Source of the DNA: Ceratothoa steindachneri
Taxonomy: Eukaryota > Arthropoda > Malacostraca > Isopoda > Cymothoidae
DNA: 64,000 nucleotides
Direction of reading: 5' to 3'
Assembly: GCA_963969495.1 (NCBI GenBank)
Contig: OZ018330.1
Location: 46,428,394-46,492,393 of the forward strand
Both the position numbers and the translations under genes were made by a program. How positions within the stretch are numbered: the stretch's first letter is position 1; every line of letters starts with the position of its first letter. The notes beneath the pieces were generated by a model. It was not told where the DNA came from. It saw nothing but the letters and a program-made list of their open reading frames with translations, and searched no databases. Shown here in pieces: positions 44,025 to 57,700 of this stretch.

Positions 44025-45110
44025 TGACACAGAACCATTATATGTTTTATTGGTTTTGTGAAATAAAGCAAAAGTAAAGCTAGAAGGGGTGGGTTTATGA
44101 TATAGGACTAGTGGCAGTAACTAAGCACGAACCAAACAGATTTTATTGGTACATTAATAATCCAAAACCAATCAGGGAATGCATCGGCTCCGCGGAAGAT
44201 TCTGAGAGTGTGCAAATTCGAATATTAATATAATCGGAAATTAAATAAGTTTGAAAATATAAAACGCCAGGTCCTAATAAATCCTTAATGGATAAGACAT
44301 CGAAGTAGCGAGACCATTTTGGAACATTTTAAGAAATCTATTAATAAAGGAATAGTTTCAAGAGAGTTTGATGGGGCAAATGCGTCTCCGATTTTCAAAA
44401 TTAATCACGAAATTTTTGGCCCATTTTCTTCGCTTCCGTTATTAGCAAACTTAGACTATTATTAGAGAGAGAATCGTGGGGTGTTTGTAGTTCCAAAATT
44501 TAATTAACTATACTAAACCTGGTTTTCGGCGGCATCGCTCCTGTTTACCTAAGTTTTTTAAAATTAATTCATGATCTATCGATATATTTTTCTCGATTAT
44601 AAGAAGCCGTTTGATATTGGTTCTCACAGATTTAAAAAAGTTAAAAACACTTAGTATAATGAGAAATTTCCTAAAATGAATTGAAAACTGATTGGTTGAA
44701 CGCAGCCAAAGTAGTGGTAAATGTAATTAACTCAAGCTGAATATTAGTATTTAGCAGTGTTCTTCAGTCATCCAGTTTTTACCCTATTGTGAGGTATAAA
44801 CTATATTAACGATCTTGACCGCAATTTATTACGGGAAATTTTACGATTTTAGGAGAATGCACAATTAAATAATAGAGTAGTGAAATGGGGCTTAAATATC
44901 AAATGAATTTCAATAGAGATAACTATTAGGTAATAAAATACTTATGATACCAAATTCCTTGTGAATTATGAACGCCAAAGTCGAACCCACTCTTAGCTAA
45001 CAATCTTAGAAGTTGGTATTTGAATAAACAAAATATTATTCAGCCATTATGTAAAACGGTTGCCAGACCTCACTTAGAATAATTATTCGGCTGTTTCCAT
45101 GGACCTACCA
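44025..45110 (+). pseudogene. CR1-like LINE reverse transcriptase remnant
   Basis: The plus frames, much broken, show RNSFKRV.WGKCVSDFQN (about 44345), then SVISKLRLLLERE (about 44435), an FDYKKPFD-like palm start (about 44595), YINDLD (about 44805), and ARPHLE (about 45065). The order and spacing follow CR1/L2/RTE-type RTs (K..G.V..D.K.G, S..SKL.ER, FDF.KAFD, Y.NDL, RP.LEY). The YADD box itself has decayed. There is no endonuclease or tail. Confidence 0.65.
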
Positions 45111-45735
45111 CCGAATGGCGCCACGGCTCTTGGTAGCTTCTTGTCATCTTTGAATTGGCCACACTTGCGGGACGTCCCGCCATTTGATGGAATGTTCATT
45201 GCACCTTACTGTGTTATCACCTAGACTATTCGCCTATTCTTGTTTAATGTCCCAGTCTGAGTGATCTTCGCGCGGGTTACCTGTCATGTCACTGATACGA
45301 ACGGGATTGCCTACGCTTCTCTCTCCTACTATTAACTAGTTCGTGCACACAAAGTATTTGACTTTTTGGAGGAGGAAGGCCGCTTCCATTTTATTTGACT
45401 ATCTTTGGTGTTGATGGAATGACCCAGCGCAGGGAAAAGGGGGCTTCCATCGAATCCAGTGCGTGATTACTTTACATTTTACTTGCTTTTTTAGAGGGGG
45501 GGCATTTTTTTTACTTGTTTATTTTTAGTTTGTTATGGTTGTGTTTTTTTATTTGATTTTAATATAAACCTGCTTTCGTTAGAATCAGCTCATTCTCTAT
45601 ATTTATAACTCTATAAAATAATACCTTAACATATAAACACTAATAAAAATTATATATTTTTCCTCATAACTGATATGTAATTTCTATCTCCTTTTCTCGA
45701 TCTTATATCTTCTATTCTTTTTTTTCTTAGAGTTT
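45111..45735. other. No recognisable gene
   Basis: No supported frame. The GC-richer block at 45115-45460 has no family match. Confidence 0.4.
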
Positions 45736-45754
45736 CTTCACGCGGAATTTAGAT

Positions 45755-46350
45755 AAGAATGTAGCGTATAAAACACTAAAAACCAAAGGTCTTACTAGCT
45801 CCAACGTTTCGTTACTTTGAAGGAGATTAAAAAAAAACATTTAAGATACTAAGGTTTTACTAGCCGACGTTCGTTGCTTCGTGGGGACCTTTGAGTAGAA
45901 AGTATTGTAAAAAAAAACAAAAAACCATAACTTAAGGCTTTAGGAGCCGAGATTTTCTTGCCACGAGGGGGTCTTATGGTAGGAAAAAAGCAAAAAAAAA
46001 CACTTAAAAGCAAAGGTTTTACTAGCTGTCGTTTTGTTGCATCGAGGGGATCTAGGAGTATAAAAGATAGTACAAAACGCTTAAAAAACGAAAGTTTTAC
46101 TAATCGAAATTTCATTCCTTCTAGAAGATCTTAGAGTAAAAAGGAAAGAAAAACATTTAAAAACCAAAGATTTTACTAGCTGAGGTTTCGTTGCTTTGAG
46201 ACTACCTTAGATTGTAAATGTGAGTAAAAAACACACTTACAAAAAATGGTTTTACCTACCGATATTTCGCTCATCTGGGCCTTCTTCCTACCCACAAACA
46301 AGCTTGTGATGAGCGAAACGTCGGTTAGTAAAATCTCGGTTTTTAAGCGA
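45755..46350. repeat. ~90-bp tandem array, 6-7 units, last one inverted
   Basis: Imperfect units share AAAAACCAAAGGTTTTACTA, then GC.GACGTTTCGTTGCTTCG, then AGGGGATCTTAGAGTA or close variants, and an A-rich spacer. Units are visible near 45775, 45850, 45935, 46010, 46090, 46165 and 46250. The last (46300-46345) is inverted: GAGCGAAACGTCGGTTAGTA. Reverse-complemented units read CGAAACGTCGGCTAGTAAAA, like the 3' half of the hammerhead motifs at 25960 and 32907. Confidence 0.8.
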
Positions 46351-49300
46351 GTTTTTTTTTCTACCAACTATTTTCCACAAATGCTATATCATGAATCAGA
46401 AGGGTTTTCTGTTTATTTTGTCATCTTGTTTTACTTTCTTATACATCATCTTATCCTATTCGTTGTCGCATTTTCTTCATTCATCTAAAATAAAGAACGT
46501 TAAAACAATGAAAACCTTAATTTATCTGAATTAACGTTCGTATTTTCATGCTGATATGTTTTCACGAGTAAAATGATTAAGTCAATGAAATTTTATCATT
46601 TCTGGATTTCAGCCATTTTCCTTGTATGAAAAATTCTTTTGGAGAACTTTATCCACAATTTTTTTCCTGAATTTGCGAAAGGTTTCACAAATGGAAATGA
46701 AAAATGAAAAATTTCTACCTCTATATTCGGAATGATTTGATAATTCCTCTAATTTCAAAAGAAGAGTTCTTTAAATAATTATGAAAATAAATCGCATGTG
46801 TTTTGACGACAAAACTAGCCTGCGATGGACCAATTCTAGCTGACCAATTTGAGTTTCAAATAAGTGTAAGTGTGGAAGATTCAAAAGGCACAAATTAGCC
46901 ACCCATCGAAGTGAACTTTGGGACGAAAGAAAATTAGAAAAGAAAATGCTAAAACGAATTTTGAAGAAAAAGTTAAGATAACGTTTAAATAAAAAAAAAA
47001 TTATCCAATTTTGGATGTCATCAGATATTCGACAAAAAGTAATAAAATGAAAACTAGCTTGGAAGGTTTTTCCTTTATAAAAATAACCGGGGGAGAAAAG
47101 AATTTTTTTAAGACGGGGCTGAGAAAACTTTGGTTTTTAAAGTTTTTTGATGGTGAAAGATTTTTTTATTAAGATCGAAGTGGGAAGAATGGGTCTTGAA
47201 AGCGACTATTTTTAACAAAACATCATAAGAGAAGAAGAAAAACAGGGATACATAAAATTAAGTGTTACCTATAATTTCCCCACATAAGCGATTGTCTCCC
47301 TGTCTCCAAGATGCCCCCCTCCCTACATAAGGAACTCATAATCTTTTCACCTCAGTCAGGCGGGACTCATCATACCCTATTTATAATATGGCTTAAATGA
47401 TTTAGCTTGATGAGGGCTACTTATCATACTTGATCGAAGCGTAGCGATTGGATTTATCTCTGAATAATTTGCGCTTATTTATGGAAAAGCTCAACTTCAT
47501 TTTCACCCAGAAAATTCTAAAAAAAATAGTTTAATTGTTATTTTATAGATAAAGTACAGTAAAGAGAAAGGTATTAAAGAAGTTTGTAAGAATTGGGTGA
47601 GGTTAGGGAAAAGGGAAAACGGAAAATATGTAAAAAATGCAAATTTTGAGTAGCCTACAGAGGAAACTATTAGGCGCATTCGAAGCCAGGAGGGTGCACA
47701 ACTCTCCAGAAGCTGCCCACTCTTCAAACTTAATAAAAATTGCCTGTTGGGGACAGGAGGGAATGTAATCCTCGGAATGATAGCTGCACCATGGTTTCCC
47801 ATTAACACCTACCACCGTTGGAGGGTAAAATTGTTATCCTTTCATGCTCTAGTTCTTTGTTCTTGTTTTTTTATTTCTCTATCCTCCTTATTATTCTCAC
47901 TATTCCTGATATTCTCTTTTTCAGGATATTCCTTTATTTCCTTTATTCCTTAATTTGCTTATTTATTTATTTGCCTTCCCTTCTGTCCACATTTCCATAT
48001 TTATTTACATGACCTCCAGCGGTTCTTTAACCTTCAGCACTTCTTCTGCCATTAGCAGTAATCTTACCACTCCCGGGTCATTTTACCACCAACATTGCTC
48101 TTGGCTTCTTTCAATAGCCGCAGTTCTTTTACAATCAGCAGGGTTTAATCCAAAATTAGGTCTTTTACCACTCTCTGTTTTTTCAATGATGGGAAATAGG
48201 GGATCTTTCAGTCCATGTTATCCTTGTTTGTTCGTAATAATGGCCAAATAGGGCAATAAAAGAGACACCTTCTCTTACACTCTATACCTTTCAGGTATCA
48301 CGTTTCCGAAAAATTATTTTGGTAGATTAATGTCTTCATTATTCCTATGCACATCATCTCACTTCTTTTTCCCATTAAATGACAAAAAAGAAACAAAATT
48401 TAGACAAACACTAACATTTTTTGCTCCCTTTCTCTCTCTTTTTCGGCTCAAATTGAGAGGGTGCGGAGTGAGAGTGCGGGGTACCTCACCTCTGAAAAAT
48501 TACGAAAAAGTTTAATTTTTTTTTATCCAATATTTGTCTTTCTTTCTTCATTTCAAATTGGCGGCATCAAGAATCCCAATTTCGACATCTGCACATTTCA
48601 CAATATTTCAGCGCTATTATTCTTTCTCCTTTATGTAGAAAATTCATGCCACCCCCCTCCTTCCCCAGTTCTCCTCCTTGCCTAGAGGCGGGAGGAAGAG
48701 TTATATCTGTTCCTTAGGTGCAATGGGTTAATTAGAGACACAGGGGTGAGTTCGCGCCAAAAATCGCGAATCCCTCACGATCTCGCGGGACACAGAAAGA
48801 AGCCGCGAAGCCTTTATTTTCTCGGACGGGAACCCATAACTTTTTATACTGCAGATTCCCGAGTTCTTGGCGATGGCGGAACTAACTCCCCGTCTTCATT
48901 CAAGCCGATTATAAATTATTATTTTATTAAAAAATAGATGAATACTAACAAAAACATCGAATTTTAATGTTTATAGGGTGGGTGATTAAGTTAGGAAAAT
49001 AGGCGGAGGATACACAATCCAAGTACCCAAAACGAAAAGCAGCTTGTGGTTTTAGGAACCATGGCTGACCACTCTCTTGCGCCCCTTGTCCGGATCTCTA
49101 CCCTGTTTTGCAATAAAAGCAGGTCGCCATAAGTGGAGAGGGAGGTGCAAAGTTCCACTCTGAGAGCTGAACAGGGAGAAGGTAAAAAGGGTTTCCTTAA
49201 AGGTCAATAAATTATTTTACTTAATCCGAGACTCGATCAGACACACCATCCTCTATGTCGCCTAGTAATTTCTTCTTTTTTCTGCCATCCTTAGATGTGA

Positions 49301-49620
49301 ACTGCAGCTGCCATCTGAAGGGATGCTTGTTCTCCAGGCCGAAACGCCCGCAGATGGATCTGCGATTTATATTTCTTTCACACAATTTCGCTTACTACAT
49401 CTTTCGATAGCGACTACTAAAGAGTGAAGAGTACTTGGACTTGTAGCGGAGCGTTGAACGAGTACAAAGACTATTTGTGAGCGATATTATCGGACACTAG
49501 TGCGACTAGTAGAGAAAAAACTTTGGAAATTTCTATGAACACACTCGGCATCGAAGAAGGAAGAAAATGAATAAAGAGAAAGCAAAGGAATAATTCAAAA
49601 GGTTGACTCCGCTTGTTAAC
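46351..49620. other. ~3.3 kb without recognisable genes
   Basis: AT-rich. The minus frame 47808-47503 (101 codons) and the plus frame 47955-48251 (98 codons) have no family resemblance. I see no large repeat. Confidence 0.4.
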
Positions 49621-49624
49621 AACT

Positions 49625-50300
49625 AGGCATTTACTTTTTGTGCTGCTGCTTTTTTTTTGCTTGTTTTGTTGTATTTACTTGTTTGTGTTGTTTTTATTTA
49701 TTTTATTGTATTTCGATTTGTTTGTCTTGCTGTTTTATTTCTTTGCGTTGTTTTTTTTATTTGTTTGAGTTGTTGTTTTAATTTGTTTGTGTTGTTGCCT
49801 TTTATTTGTGTGTGTTGATGTTCTTAAATTGTTGTGATGCGATTTTAATTTATTAAATTGTTGTTTAATTTGTTTTTGTGTTGTTTTTATTTGTTTTTGT
49901 TAATGCTTTTAATGTGTTTGTCTCATTGGTTTTACTTGTTTGTGTTATTTCTTTTGTTGCGATGCTGTTTTTTAATTGTTTTTGTTGTTTTTATTTGCGT
50001 CTGTGTTTTAAAAATTGTTTGTGATGTGTTTATACTTGTTTGTGGTGTTTCTTATTATTTGTTTGTGTTGTTTTTATTGTGTTCTTGCTTTTTATTTGTT
50101 TGTGTTGTTGTTTTATTAATTTCTGATGTATTTTTATTTGTTTGTCTGGTTTTTTATTTGTTTTGGTTTTATTTTAAATTCTTAGTGGTATAGATTTTAT
50201 CTGTCGTGTGTTCTTGCTTTTATTTGTTTGTGTTGTATTTTTTTGTTTTTTTCATCTTTATTTGTTTGTTGTTGTTTTTTATTTGTTTTATAATTGTTTT
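49625..50300. repeat. G/T-rich degenerate tandem repeat
   Basis: Words such as TTATTTGTTTGTGTTGTT recur with a spacing of about 19-40 bases through the whole stretch, which is almost free of C on this strand. The 111-codon open frame at 49858-50193 is a by-product of the low complexity and should not be read as a gene. Confidence 0.85.
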
Positions 50301-51220
50301 ACCACTAATTCCCAATCATTGATATGTATCTGAGTTGGTCTCCACTGTTTAACTGTTATCCGCGAGTATGGCAATCGCCTCACGTTGGTGCTCCCAATTT
50401 TCTATTCTCTCTTCTACTCGATTCTATTCTCTTGTTTAAAATATTTAAATCAATTTGAATACAGAACAAAACCATGGGTTTAATGAAAGTATCTCCTCCA
50501 CATTGGTTAAATCAACAACAAAGGAAAGTACCTTTCATTTCGAACTATTCCTTCAATCTCAGAATGGACTTCACAATCTCTGGAAGGTTAACTTCTCTTT
50601 AGCATCAACTTCTACTTCACTTACAATACCCCTTTTAATCCTTTTAATTTTTATATGGGTAATAGAGTCGTTCTTATTTCTCGTAATTTAATAATTTGAT
50701 CATTAACTAAATAATGTAATTTTCTTCTAGTTCGGATAAATTCTAACCTCTATTCTTAGATTCATTATAGAGAATCCCTTGAAAATGTTGTAAGTTAGGC
50801 CAATAGTCGTTGGACAATAAATGTGGCTCTCATCTACTCATGGGTCTTCATTTTCCCGTTAATATTGCTTAAAAGCGATTTATCTTTCTCACCATTTTAT
50901 TATCTCTATGCATTAATTTTCCCAGGCTTCATCCATTTCTCCTTCCTTCTTTTTACACGGTTGATGACCTCGTTAGTTATCGTTTGTTACATTTCTGGGC
51001 CTAACAACGCCTGATCTATGAGAAAGAATAATCCGAAGGAAGAATAAGATTAGGTTTCTCCACAGGGAATGTTTTTTTAGAGAAGAATAAAAACACTAGG
51101 CAGAAAATACTAATTAAAATATACTCCATTGGCTTTCTCTCATATGATAAAATGATGCTAAATAATATACTCCTTTGTTGAAATCTCATTTAATAACTTA
51201 CCCTTATGTATAGATGAAAA
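50301..51220. other. No recognisable gene
   Basis: AT-rich with short frames only. Confidence 0.4.
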
Positions 51221-51224
51221 AGAA

Positions 51225-51480
51225 ACATAAATGCAAAGAAAATGAGTCCGACAAAGAGGTGACAAAGAGAGATATAGACACAAACACAAACATAGTGAGA
51301 AAAAGAGACATTGAGAGACGGATACACAAAGACAGACACGTACTCAAATAAAGATCAAGAGAAAAACATATAGACAGACAAATACACTGAAGCACATACA
51401 CAGAAAAGATATCATAAAGAGAGATAGATAGAGAGAGAGAGAGGAAGAAAGAGAGAGAGAGAGAAAGAGAAAGAGTGACT
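51225..51480. repeat. (GA)/(ACA)-rich low-complexity tract
   Basis: Purine-rich, with AGAGAGATAGATAGAGAGAG at 51418-51440 and CACAAACACAAACAT-type words upstream. Confidence 0.85.
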
Positions 51481-52880
51481 GACTATCTTCAACATTAATA
51501 AATATAAGACGACTTCTAGGTAGCGTTGAAACCTGCTGCAGACCTTCTAGACGGTCCTTATGTTTAACTGGATGAATATTGTGTTATCCTAGACCTGAGA
51601 TCTAGTTTGAAACGGCCATCAGACAGAAACAATATGCATAAATGCGCTATAAGCCTTTCCAAAGATTTCACCATCAGTCAATTTCGTTAGGTTAGGGCTA
51701 GGTTCCGGTATGCTTTGAAGCACCTCGCCTCTCTGCCTGGCTGGCATATGTGTCTTTACTAAGGTGTGGAAGCCTGTCAAAAGGATTCAAGGCATGTTTT
51801 CACAGGAACATCCACCCGTTCTCTAAGAGGACGGTACTGCAAAGCCTGCGTCCGTTACGGAGTGTTTTGCGACCGCTTTCTCCACATTCTCAAGCTGAGA
51901 TGCTGCTCCACCAGGATCAATGCCCGCCGTTATGTCTCTGAAGGCCTCCGACTCGACTTTGCCTCCAGAGGTAACAAACCATTTGTCGTGGAATGGCCAG
52001 ACGATCGATTTATATATACGTGGGTGTCTTTTGTGGATTGGCCAAAAGTGGGTTGAAAACCGTTAGTGAGAGGGGAAATGGTTATGAGTCCAGTGGGGAT
52101 GGTTTATTCTTACTTTGCGGGGTCCTCTTAAACAAATATTTCGGAGTGCAAGTTGGCCAAAGATTAAAAGGTATCTGGTACGCGTTGGGGTTGCAAAAGA
52201 AAGACAATGACAAAAATATACTTTACTAACAACAACGGGATTAAATAGGTCAGATAGAGTTGGTGATTTAAAGGGGGATTTTAACTGGGGCGTGCACACA
52301 AATAATGGAGAAATTGGGATAAGCCAGATTTGAGATCAATCTGCAAGCGGCAACGGTTACGATTACCTTATGAGCTCGTTGCCAAAAAGGGACCAGTTGA
52401 GTTACGGTGAAGGAGACGGAAGAAGTTGGTTTTACCTCTGGCTTCAATACGAGAGAGCACTAGTTTTCGGAGTATGGGGTCCTTGTCGGTCCTTGCAAAT
52501 TGACTAGGGCAGAGTTCACTGATGTCGAAGCTTGCCGATTGACTAAGGCAGAGTTCACGGATCGATTTAGCCTTTACTTGAATCGAAATCGCCACGAGGG
52601 GAGGGGTGGAGAGCGTCCTTTCGCTCGTTCGTCAGAGTAGGTGAAAGTGTGACAGTGCTGCTCTCTAAACTTAGTCGAATCGTTATATAGGCGTCTGGAG
52701 AGGAGGCGCGCGCGATCTTGAGTGAAAAGTCGGCGACTCCTTCAGGAGAAGGGAGAATCTTGATAACGCTCGTTGTAATGTCCAACAAATTTCAATCTTT
52801 GCGCAGAAAGACCCATATGCTTGCGGAGAGGTGGCCGCGTGAGGAGGGGGGGGGGAATGACGTTGGTCCCTAGGCAAATA
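51481..52880. other. No assigned gene; one Cys-rich frame
   Basis: The plus frame 51766-52056 (96 codons) contains GRYCKACVRYGVFCDRF and CCSTRINARR but matches no family I know. A 40-base direct repeat with the word TTGACTAGGGCAGAGTTCAC lies at 52498-52565. A G-run is at 52846-52855. The GC-rich minus frames at 52300-52880 are unassigned. Confidence 0.35.
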
Positions 52881-52889
52881 CAGCTGGGG

Positions 52890-54260
52890 CGAGTGACAAC
52901 AGCGTCAGCCGCCTCCTCGCCTAGGATCCCAAGCTTTTCCCAAGATCAATGCGGTGATCTCCGGATCCACGTGAGTACAGGGGGGCATGTGGCCGTCATT
53001 GGACCTCATTCTGATACACCATTCAACGACAGCTCTAAATTGAGAGAGTTGCGTTTTACTCTCGCTTTATGTGCGGACCCGGCCCCTGTTCGGAAAGATG
53101 TCCCGTATGCTATGCTTTGACACCTAGGTGAGCAGACATGGTGATTCTTATAGATTTGTTCCACAGGAGCTAGAAATAGGGTATCCTCCCAGACTCTTGG
53201 TGAATGGCTAATGCGCAAGAAATTGGTAAATGTTAGATTAGCTTTGTTCCCGGAGAGCGGAGGCCACCATGATTCCTCACATTGCATCTTCTGTAAGTTC
53301 CATTCTACATCAGATGCTCTCTATGGACTGGAAATTCTATATGCGAGGGATTACATTGTATACAGCATTACGCCAGTGGTTTAAATCTGGAGCTAACTTA
53401 CTATAGCGCATAGTGATTAGGTATCATGGAAACTTCCCAGAGGATGGGATTGAGGGGACGCTTCCCAATCTTTATTTCTCAATTCCTGCGATATCGTCAA
53501 TTCTGCCTATTGGAGCAAGAGCCATTTCCGCCCCAATGAAGCATAAAGAGGGCGTTCTGCATCAACATTATCACTTAGGTGCTGCCGAAAGATGTCCTCA
53601 CTACGCACTAAGTAAACGATTTACTATATATTTTGGTGCAACCCAGATATCAACTCAAGAGCCTTGACTCCAACAGGCATTGAACCGCATATCTCTTGTT
53701 GCCGAAGCGCTCATGCTTCGGTGTTTATTTTGGGCCAAGACTATAGTAATGCACTTTTAATGCCTCCTAGGGCTTTACTCCGACCCAGACTTGTCCCTAA
53801 ACTGCGCTTGCCTGAAAGTGGAGAATTCATACCCTTTCCTTGGCCTTGATTTCAACCTAGGCCTCACCTGGGAGGCCCATATTCACAAAATTAAGGCCTC
53901 TTTTACCCACGCCATGGAAATTATTTGTGCCGCCAAAAGACGCCGTCATATCCTAGGCCCTTTGTGTTTAGGGCTAGGAAACTTCTTCGAGAGCTTGGGG
54001 TGGCTCTCGGGCCGGTGGTTCCTATGGTTTGCCTAGAACGCCACCCTTGAGGGTGCCACCTTTGACTACTGGTTGGCACACTTATGCTCCCAAAGATTGC
54101 GCACTACTGAGAGTATTGCGGTTGAGCCTTTTGGAGCACACTGGATTCGTGTTCTCTGGGAATTAGAATGTTGGCAACCCCTCTTTCCCATGGCCTTACT
54201 GCGACGACTGCGTTGTCTTCCAGACCTTTTGCAACATTCTTTTTGGACGTTATAGTCTCG
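52890..54260 (+). pseudogene. LINE D reverse transcriptase remnant
   Basis: The plus frames give FNDSSKLRELRFTLALCADP and VRKDVPYAML (pre-RT, about 53020-53120). FPEDGIEGTLPNLYFSIPAI then ILPIGARAIS follow (degraded motif B, QEDGIPQGSVLSPTLF type, about 53435-53530). Then comes YPFLGLDFNLGLTWEAHIHK (about 53830-53890), corresponding to FLGL.FD..LTW..HI. This order matches the I/Nimb type seen in LINE B at 19.4-23 kb. The YADD box and RNase H are not recognisable. The longest open piece is 99 codons (52821-53120). Confidence 0.75.
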
Positions 54261-54700
54261 GTGATCATCGTGTACGTTACTTGTCCTGGTACCCGGACGA
54301 ATGGATTCTCTACCGCTCGTCCCTTGTACTAAGGACGGGACCCTCACGCTAATTTGTTGACTATGTGACTTCTTTTTGGAGGCTGGCCTCCTCTATATTA
54401 TTTTAGTCTTTACTCTTGATTGGAGGCTCTTCCTGCTGCGGAATGTGGTCCTTCCTTCAGTGCTGAAGCGTCTTTTCTTCCTCATGCTTTGTTGTGTTTG
54501 TCGTTTTTGTTTTTTGCTTTCGTTGGTAATATTGTTTTGTAGATTAGAGCTTTACTGAATTTATTTTCTTCAATGTAGCCTACTATAAGGCTAAACAATT
54601 CGGTACGGCAAGTTATACTATTGGTAGTAATCGGAAGATGGGCATTATTATAAGAAAAAATGGTTAGGCGATGAAAAATAGTGGTCGTTTGGTATAATAG
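54261..54700. other. No assigned feature between two LINEs
   Basis: The plus-strand LINE D ends near here and a minus-strand LINE (C type) begins. No motif is identifiable. Confidence 0.35.
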
Positions 54701-57700
54701 CACGGGCATGTTAATTAATCTTCTTCTTGTTGGCATTCAGTCATCTAAATGGGTAAAGCGTTCTAAAGACCGCCTTTGATTTATATACTTTTTCATTTGT
54801 GTGTTAGGACTAGCCCATTGGTATAAGTATCAGGCCTAAGATTATCCCTTCCCTACTGTAGTTGTACTTACGTGAAGCTTTCTTCTATGAGGAGGGATAT
54901 TAGTAAATATTTGTCGGTATTAATTTGACTTTTCCATTTTCTCTCGCAATCGTTGAAGGTTTCGATTTCAAGAGATGTCAATCTTGCTTGGAGGGTTGTG
55001 TTTATCTAGGGTATTGAAATAATTTGGGCTACCTTGTCTGCGAATTGCAATTTTCAGCATATTCTCGTATTTGGGAGGAGGCTGGCCTATCCGCTGTGAA
55101 TTTTGAGTACAAGGTTGAAGAAGCAACCACCCTGGAGTAGGTCTGCTCTGAGGCTGAAGAGCTGACACTTTTTGTTGGGTTGTAATTTTCACTTTGCGAT
55201 CAAGCACATAATCGCAGATGAGTCTCTCTAGAGTGTTATTAATGGTAACTTGCAGGTTTTTTATATTATATTTCACGATGCCATACCTTATCCAATGCCT
55301 TGGATACATCTCACTATACTATTCCAACGCTTGCTTCTTCACTATTTTTTTAACGCTGTAATAACCACCTCGATGCCTCTCCCTTTTCTAAATCTAAATT
55401 TGATTGAGTTTTGTAAAATATTGTCTTCCAGTTGTTCCGTTACTAACCCTTTCAGGATTTTTTTCAAAAACGTCCCAATTACAATAGGGATATTAGGCGA
55501 AAGTACTTACCTCTATTTGTAGGCTTTTCAGTTTTAGGAATGAACTTTATTTTTGCTATTTTGGAGCTGTCGGCAGAGTAGCCAGTGTTCAGGTTCGCAT
55601 TGAGAACCTTACCGATTCCTTTGAAAATATGGGTGGAGAGTTTTTTCATAGTTACCCTTAGTTAAACCAGAGAATCAATAGACTATTGTTTGAAAGAGTG
55701 GACGGTCTCTTCTATCCCAGCCCTAGCTATAGTCACCCCACTTGCTCCTGCCGCTCGAGGTCTATTTGATGGTGTGGGTAGGTTCTATAAATTTCCTCGT
55801 TAAACTTGTTGACTAGTCTACTATCTTGATCTAGGTCGATTTTTATGTTTGTTTAGGGTCTTATATTGAAAATATTCCCCAATTTTGCCTTTTATCGGCT
55901 CTTTCATGGGTCTGCATTTTCGTCTCTCAGCTCGTTTTCTTTGTGTGATGGTTCTTGATAAAACTGCGACACTTTATGATTTCGTGTTTCGTCTTGCTAG
56001 CGGTGAAGATCTTGGGTTAACTCCGTTTTTAGTAATTTGATTTGCAGGCTAATGTTCACTATTCTCACCTGCGATGCGTATTTGGTGCATTACCTTTTTA
56101 GCGTTCTAGGCTTTTAGTTTTCATTTCCTGTGCCCAGCTTGTAAGAGCTATGGTTTTAAACGTGACTAATGAAAGAGATTCTTTGTCAGCCTGTAGCAGT
56201 ACATTTTGAATCGTATTGAGCTCTGTACCTATTTCCTCCAAAGTTCCATCTTTAAGGGTAGAGAGAGCGTATGTCCGAGCCTGGTTTTAAATGCGTCTCA
56301 GTCTGCTCATTTTTAGTTCTTCCTGGTCGTTTTCGGGATTTGAGTATGGTTCTTGCATATTTTAGGAGTGTCCCTACTTGTTCGCTGCATATGATTACAA
56401 CTGGCACCATATGGTAGTTGAATGGCATCCTTGTGATTGGAAGACAGATATCAGGTTTGGGTGCACAGTTTGAACTAATTAAGGTAAGGAGGTCTGACCT
56501 TCTCCTTTGGGTGATGTTTCTTAGCAGCAAGAGATCTAAGTTCCTGTCTATTTCGTTGGATGGTAGTCTGTATCTTGATTCCTTCATTCTTGCGTTGAGG
56601 TCGCACATTAGGCTTACTGGCTTTCTTTTGCTGAAGAGACTTGCGTAGTCTAAGATAAATAAACGATTTCGCCTAAATGGTTCGTATCCCGTGGCTATGA
56701 TGATATCAGTTACTTACATTTTAACTTTGATAGCAAGATATGATTTATCGTAATCTTGCAATTTCTTGAATCGTATTCCTCTCTTGATAGCGATTGCTAT
56801 TCAGTCATAGCGTTCCTGGGAATGTTTTTTTCGCTATGACTACGTAGCTTCAAATTTTTATCTTACCGCACGATGTCCGTGTTAACCCCGTGCTCTGATA
56901 TTAATATGATATCAGAGGCTATTTCTCCGAAAATGATGTTGTAAAGGCTCTTCTGCCATACAAACCTATCCATGAGGGGCAAATTAACTCATCCTGCACT
57001 TGGCTTTCTTTTTGGGAGCCTCTGTCCGACAGGATAAATTCCTTCTTTTTGCCGCAGTTCATAATTAAATCCTTAATGCAGTGTGAGGCTTTGACTGTGC
57101 TGATGTCTTCTTCTTCTGCTTCTTCTTCTTCTTCTTCTTCTTTTGGTTTCTCCCTCATTCGAGGTTTCACCAGAGTCGCTTTTTTTCGGAGTTGCGGTCT
57201 CCGTTTTCCTCTCCCTATTTAACTTCCTTCTGATTCTCTTCCTTTTCTATATCATTTGGTTGCCCTCTTTCATGATTTGTTCTTTTTTCTTTATATCTCT
57301 CTCAATCTTGACAACTTTTTAAGCTTTCCCTTCCACGTTCGAATACTCTTGCCGAGTCTGGGTTAGAAAGGAAGTTCAAAGGTTTGAACCCATTTTGTTT
57401 CGATAATCCGTTGTGGGCATTGACATACGATCATAGTTTAACCATGTTTATGGCGTGAGCATGGATGATACAAGTCATGCTCTTGACTTGTATTGTAGAT
57501 TGTAGGAATAGTCCATCGTTGCTTTCTAGTTACTCCACTGGGGGTATAATTTCCTGTTGCGTTGCTTGGGAGTATTTGGTATTTTTCCTTTTTCTTGCTC
57601 TTTTCCTTTTAGAATAATTTCCTTTCTTTTTATTGGTCTGCGAGTGCCAAGTACCTGTGGTTACTTTTGCATTTCTTCTTTGTTACGGTGCAAGCGCGCC

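Noticed and set aside
49858..50193. 111-codon Val/Leu/Phe-rich frame resembling a membrane protein
   Set aside because: It comes from the G/T-rich repeat, and its composition explains the hydrophobicity.
51766..52056. Cys-rich frame as a zinc-finger or secreted protein
   Set aside because: Cysteine spacing fits no family I know, there is no signal peptide, and the surroundings are repeats.
53640..53715. tRNA-like or SINE B-box (GGTTCAATGCC on the minus strand)
   Set aside because: The B-box consensus fits, but there is no A-box at the right distance and no cloverleaf. The stretch also lies within the LINE D remnant.
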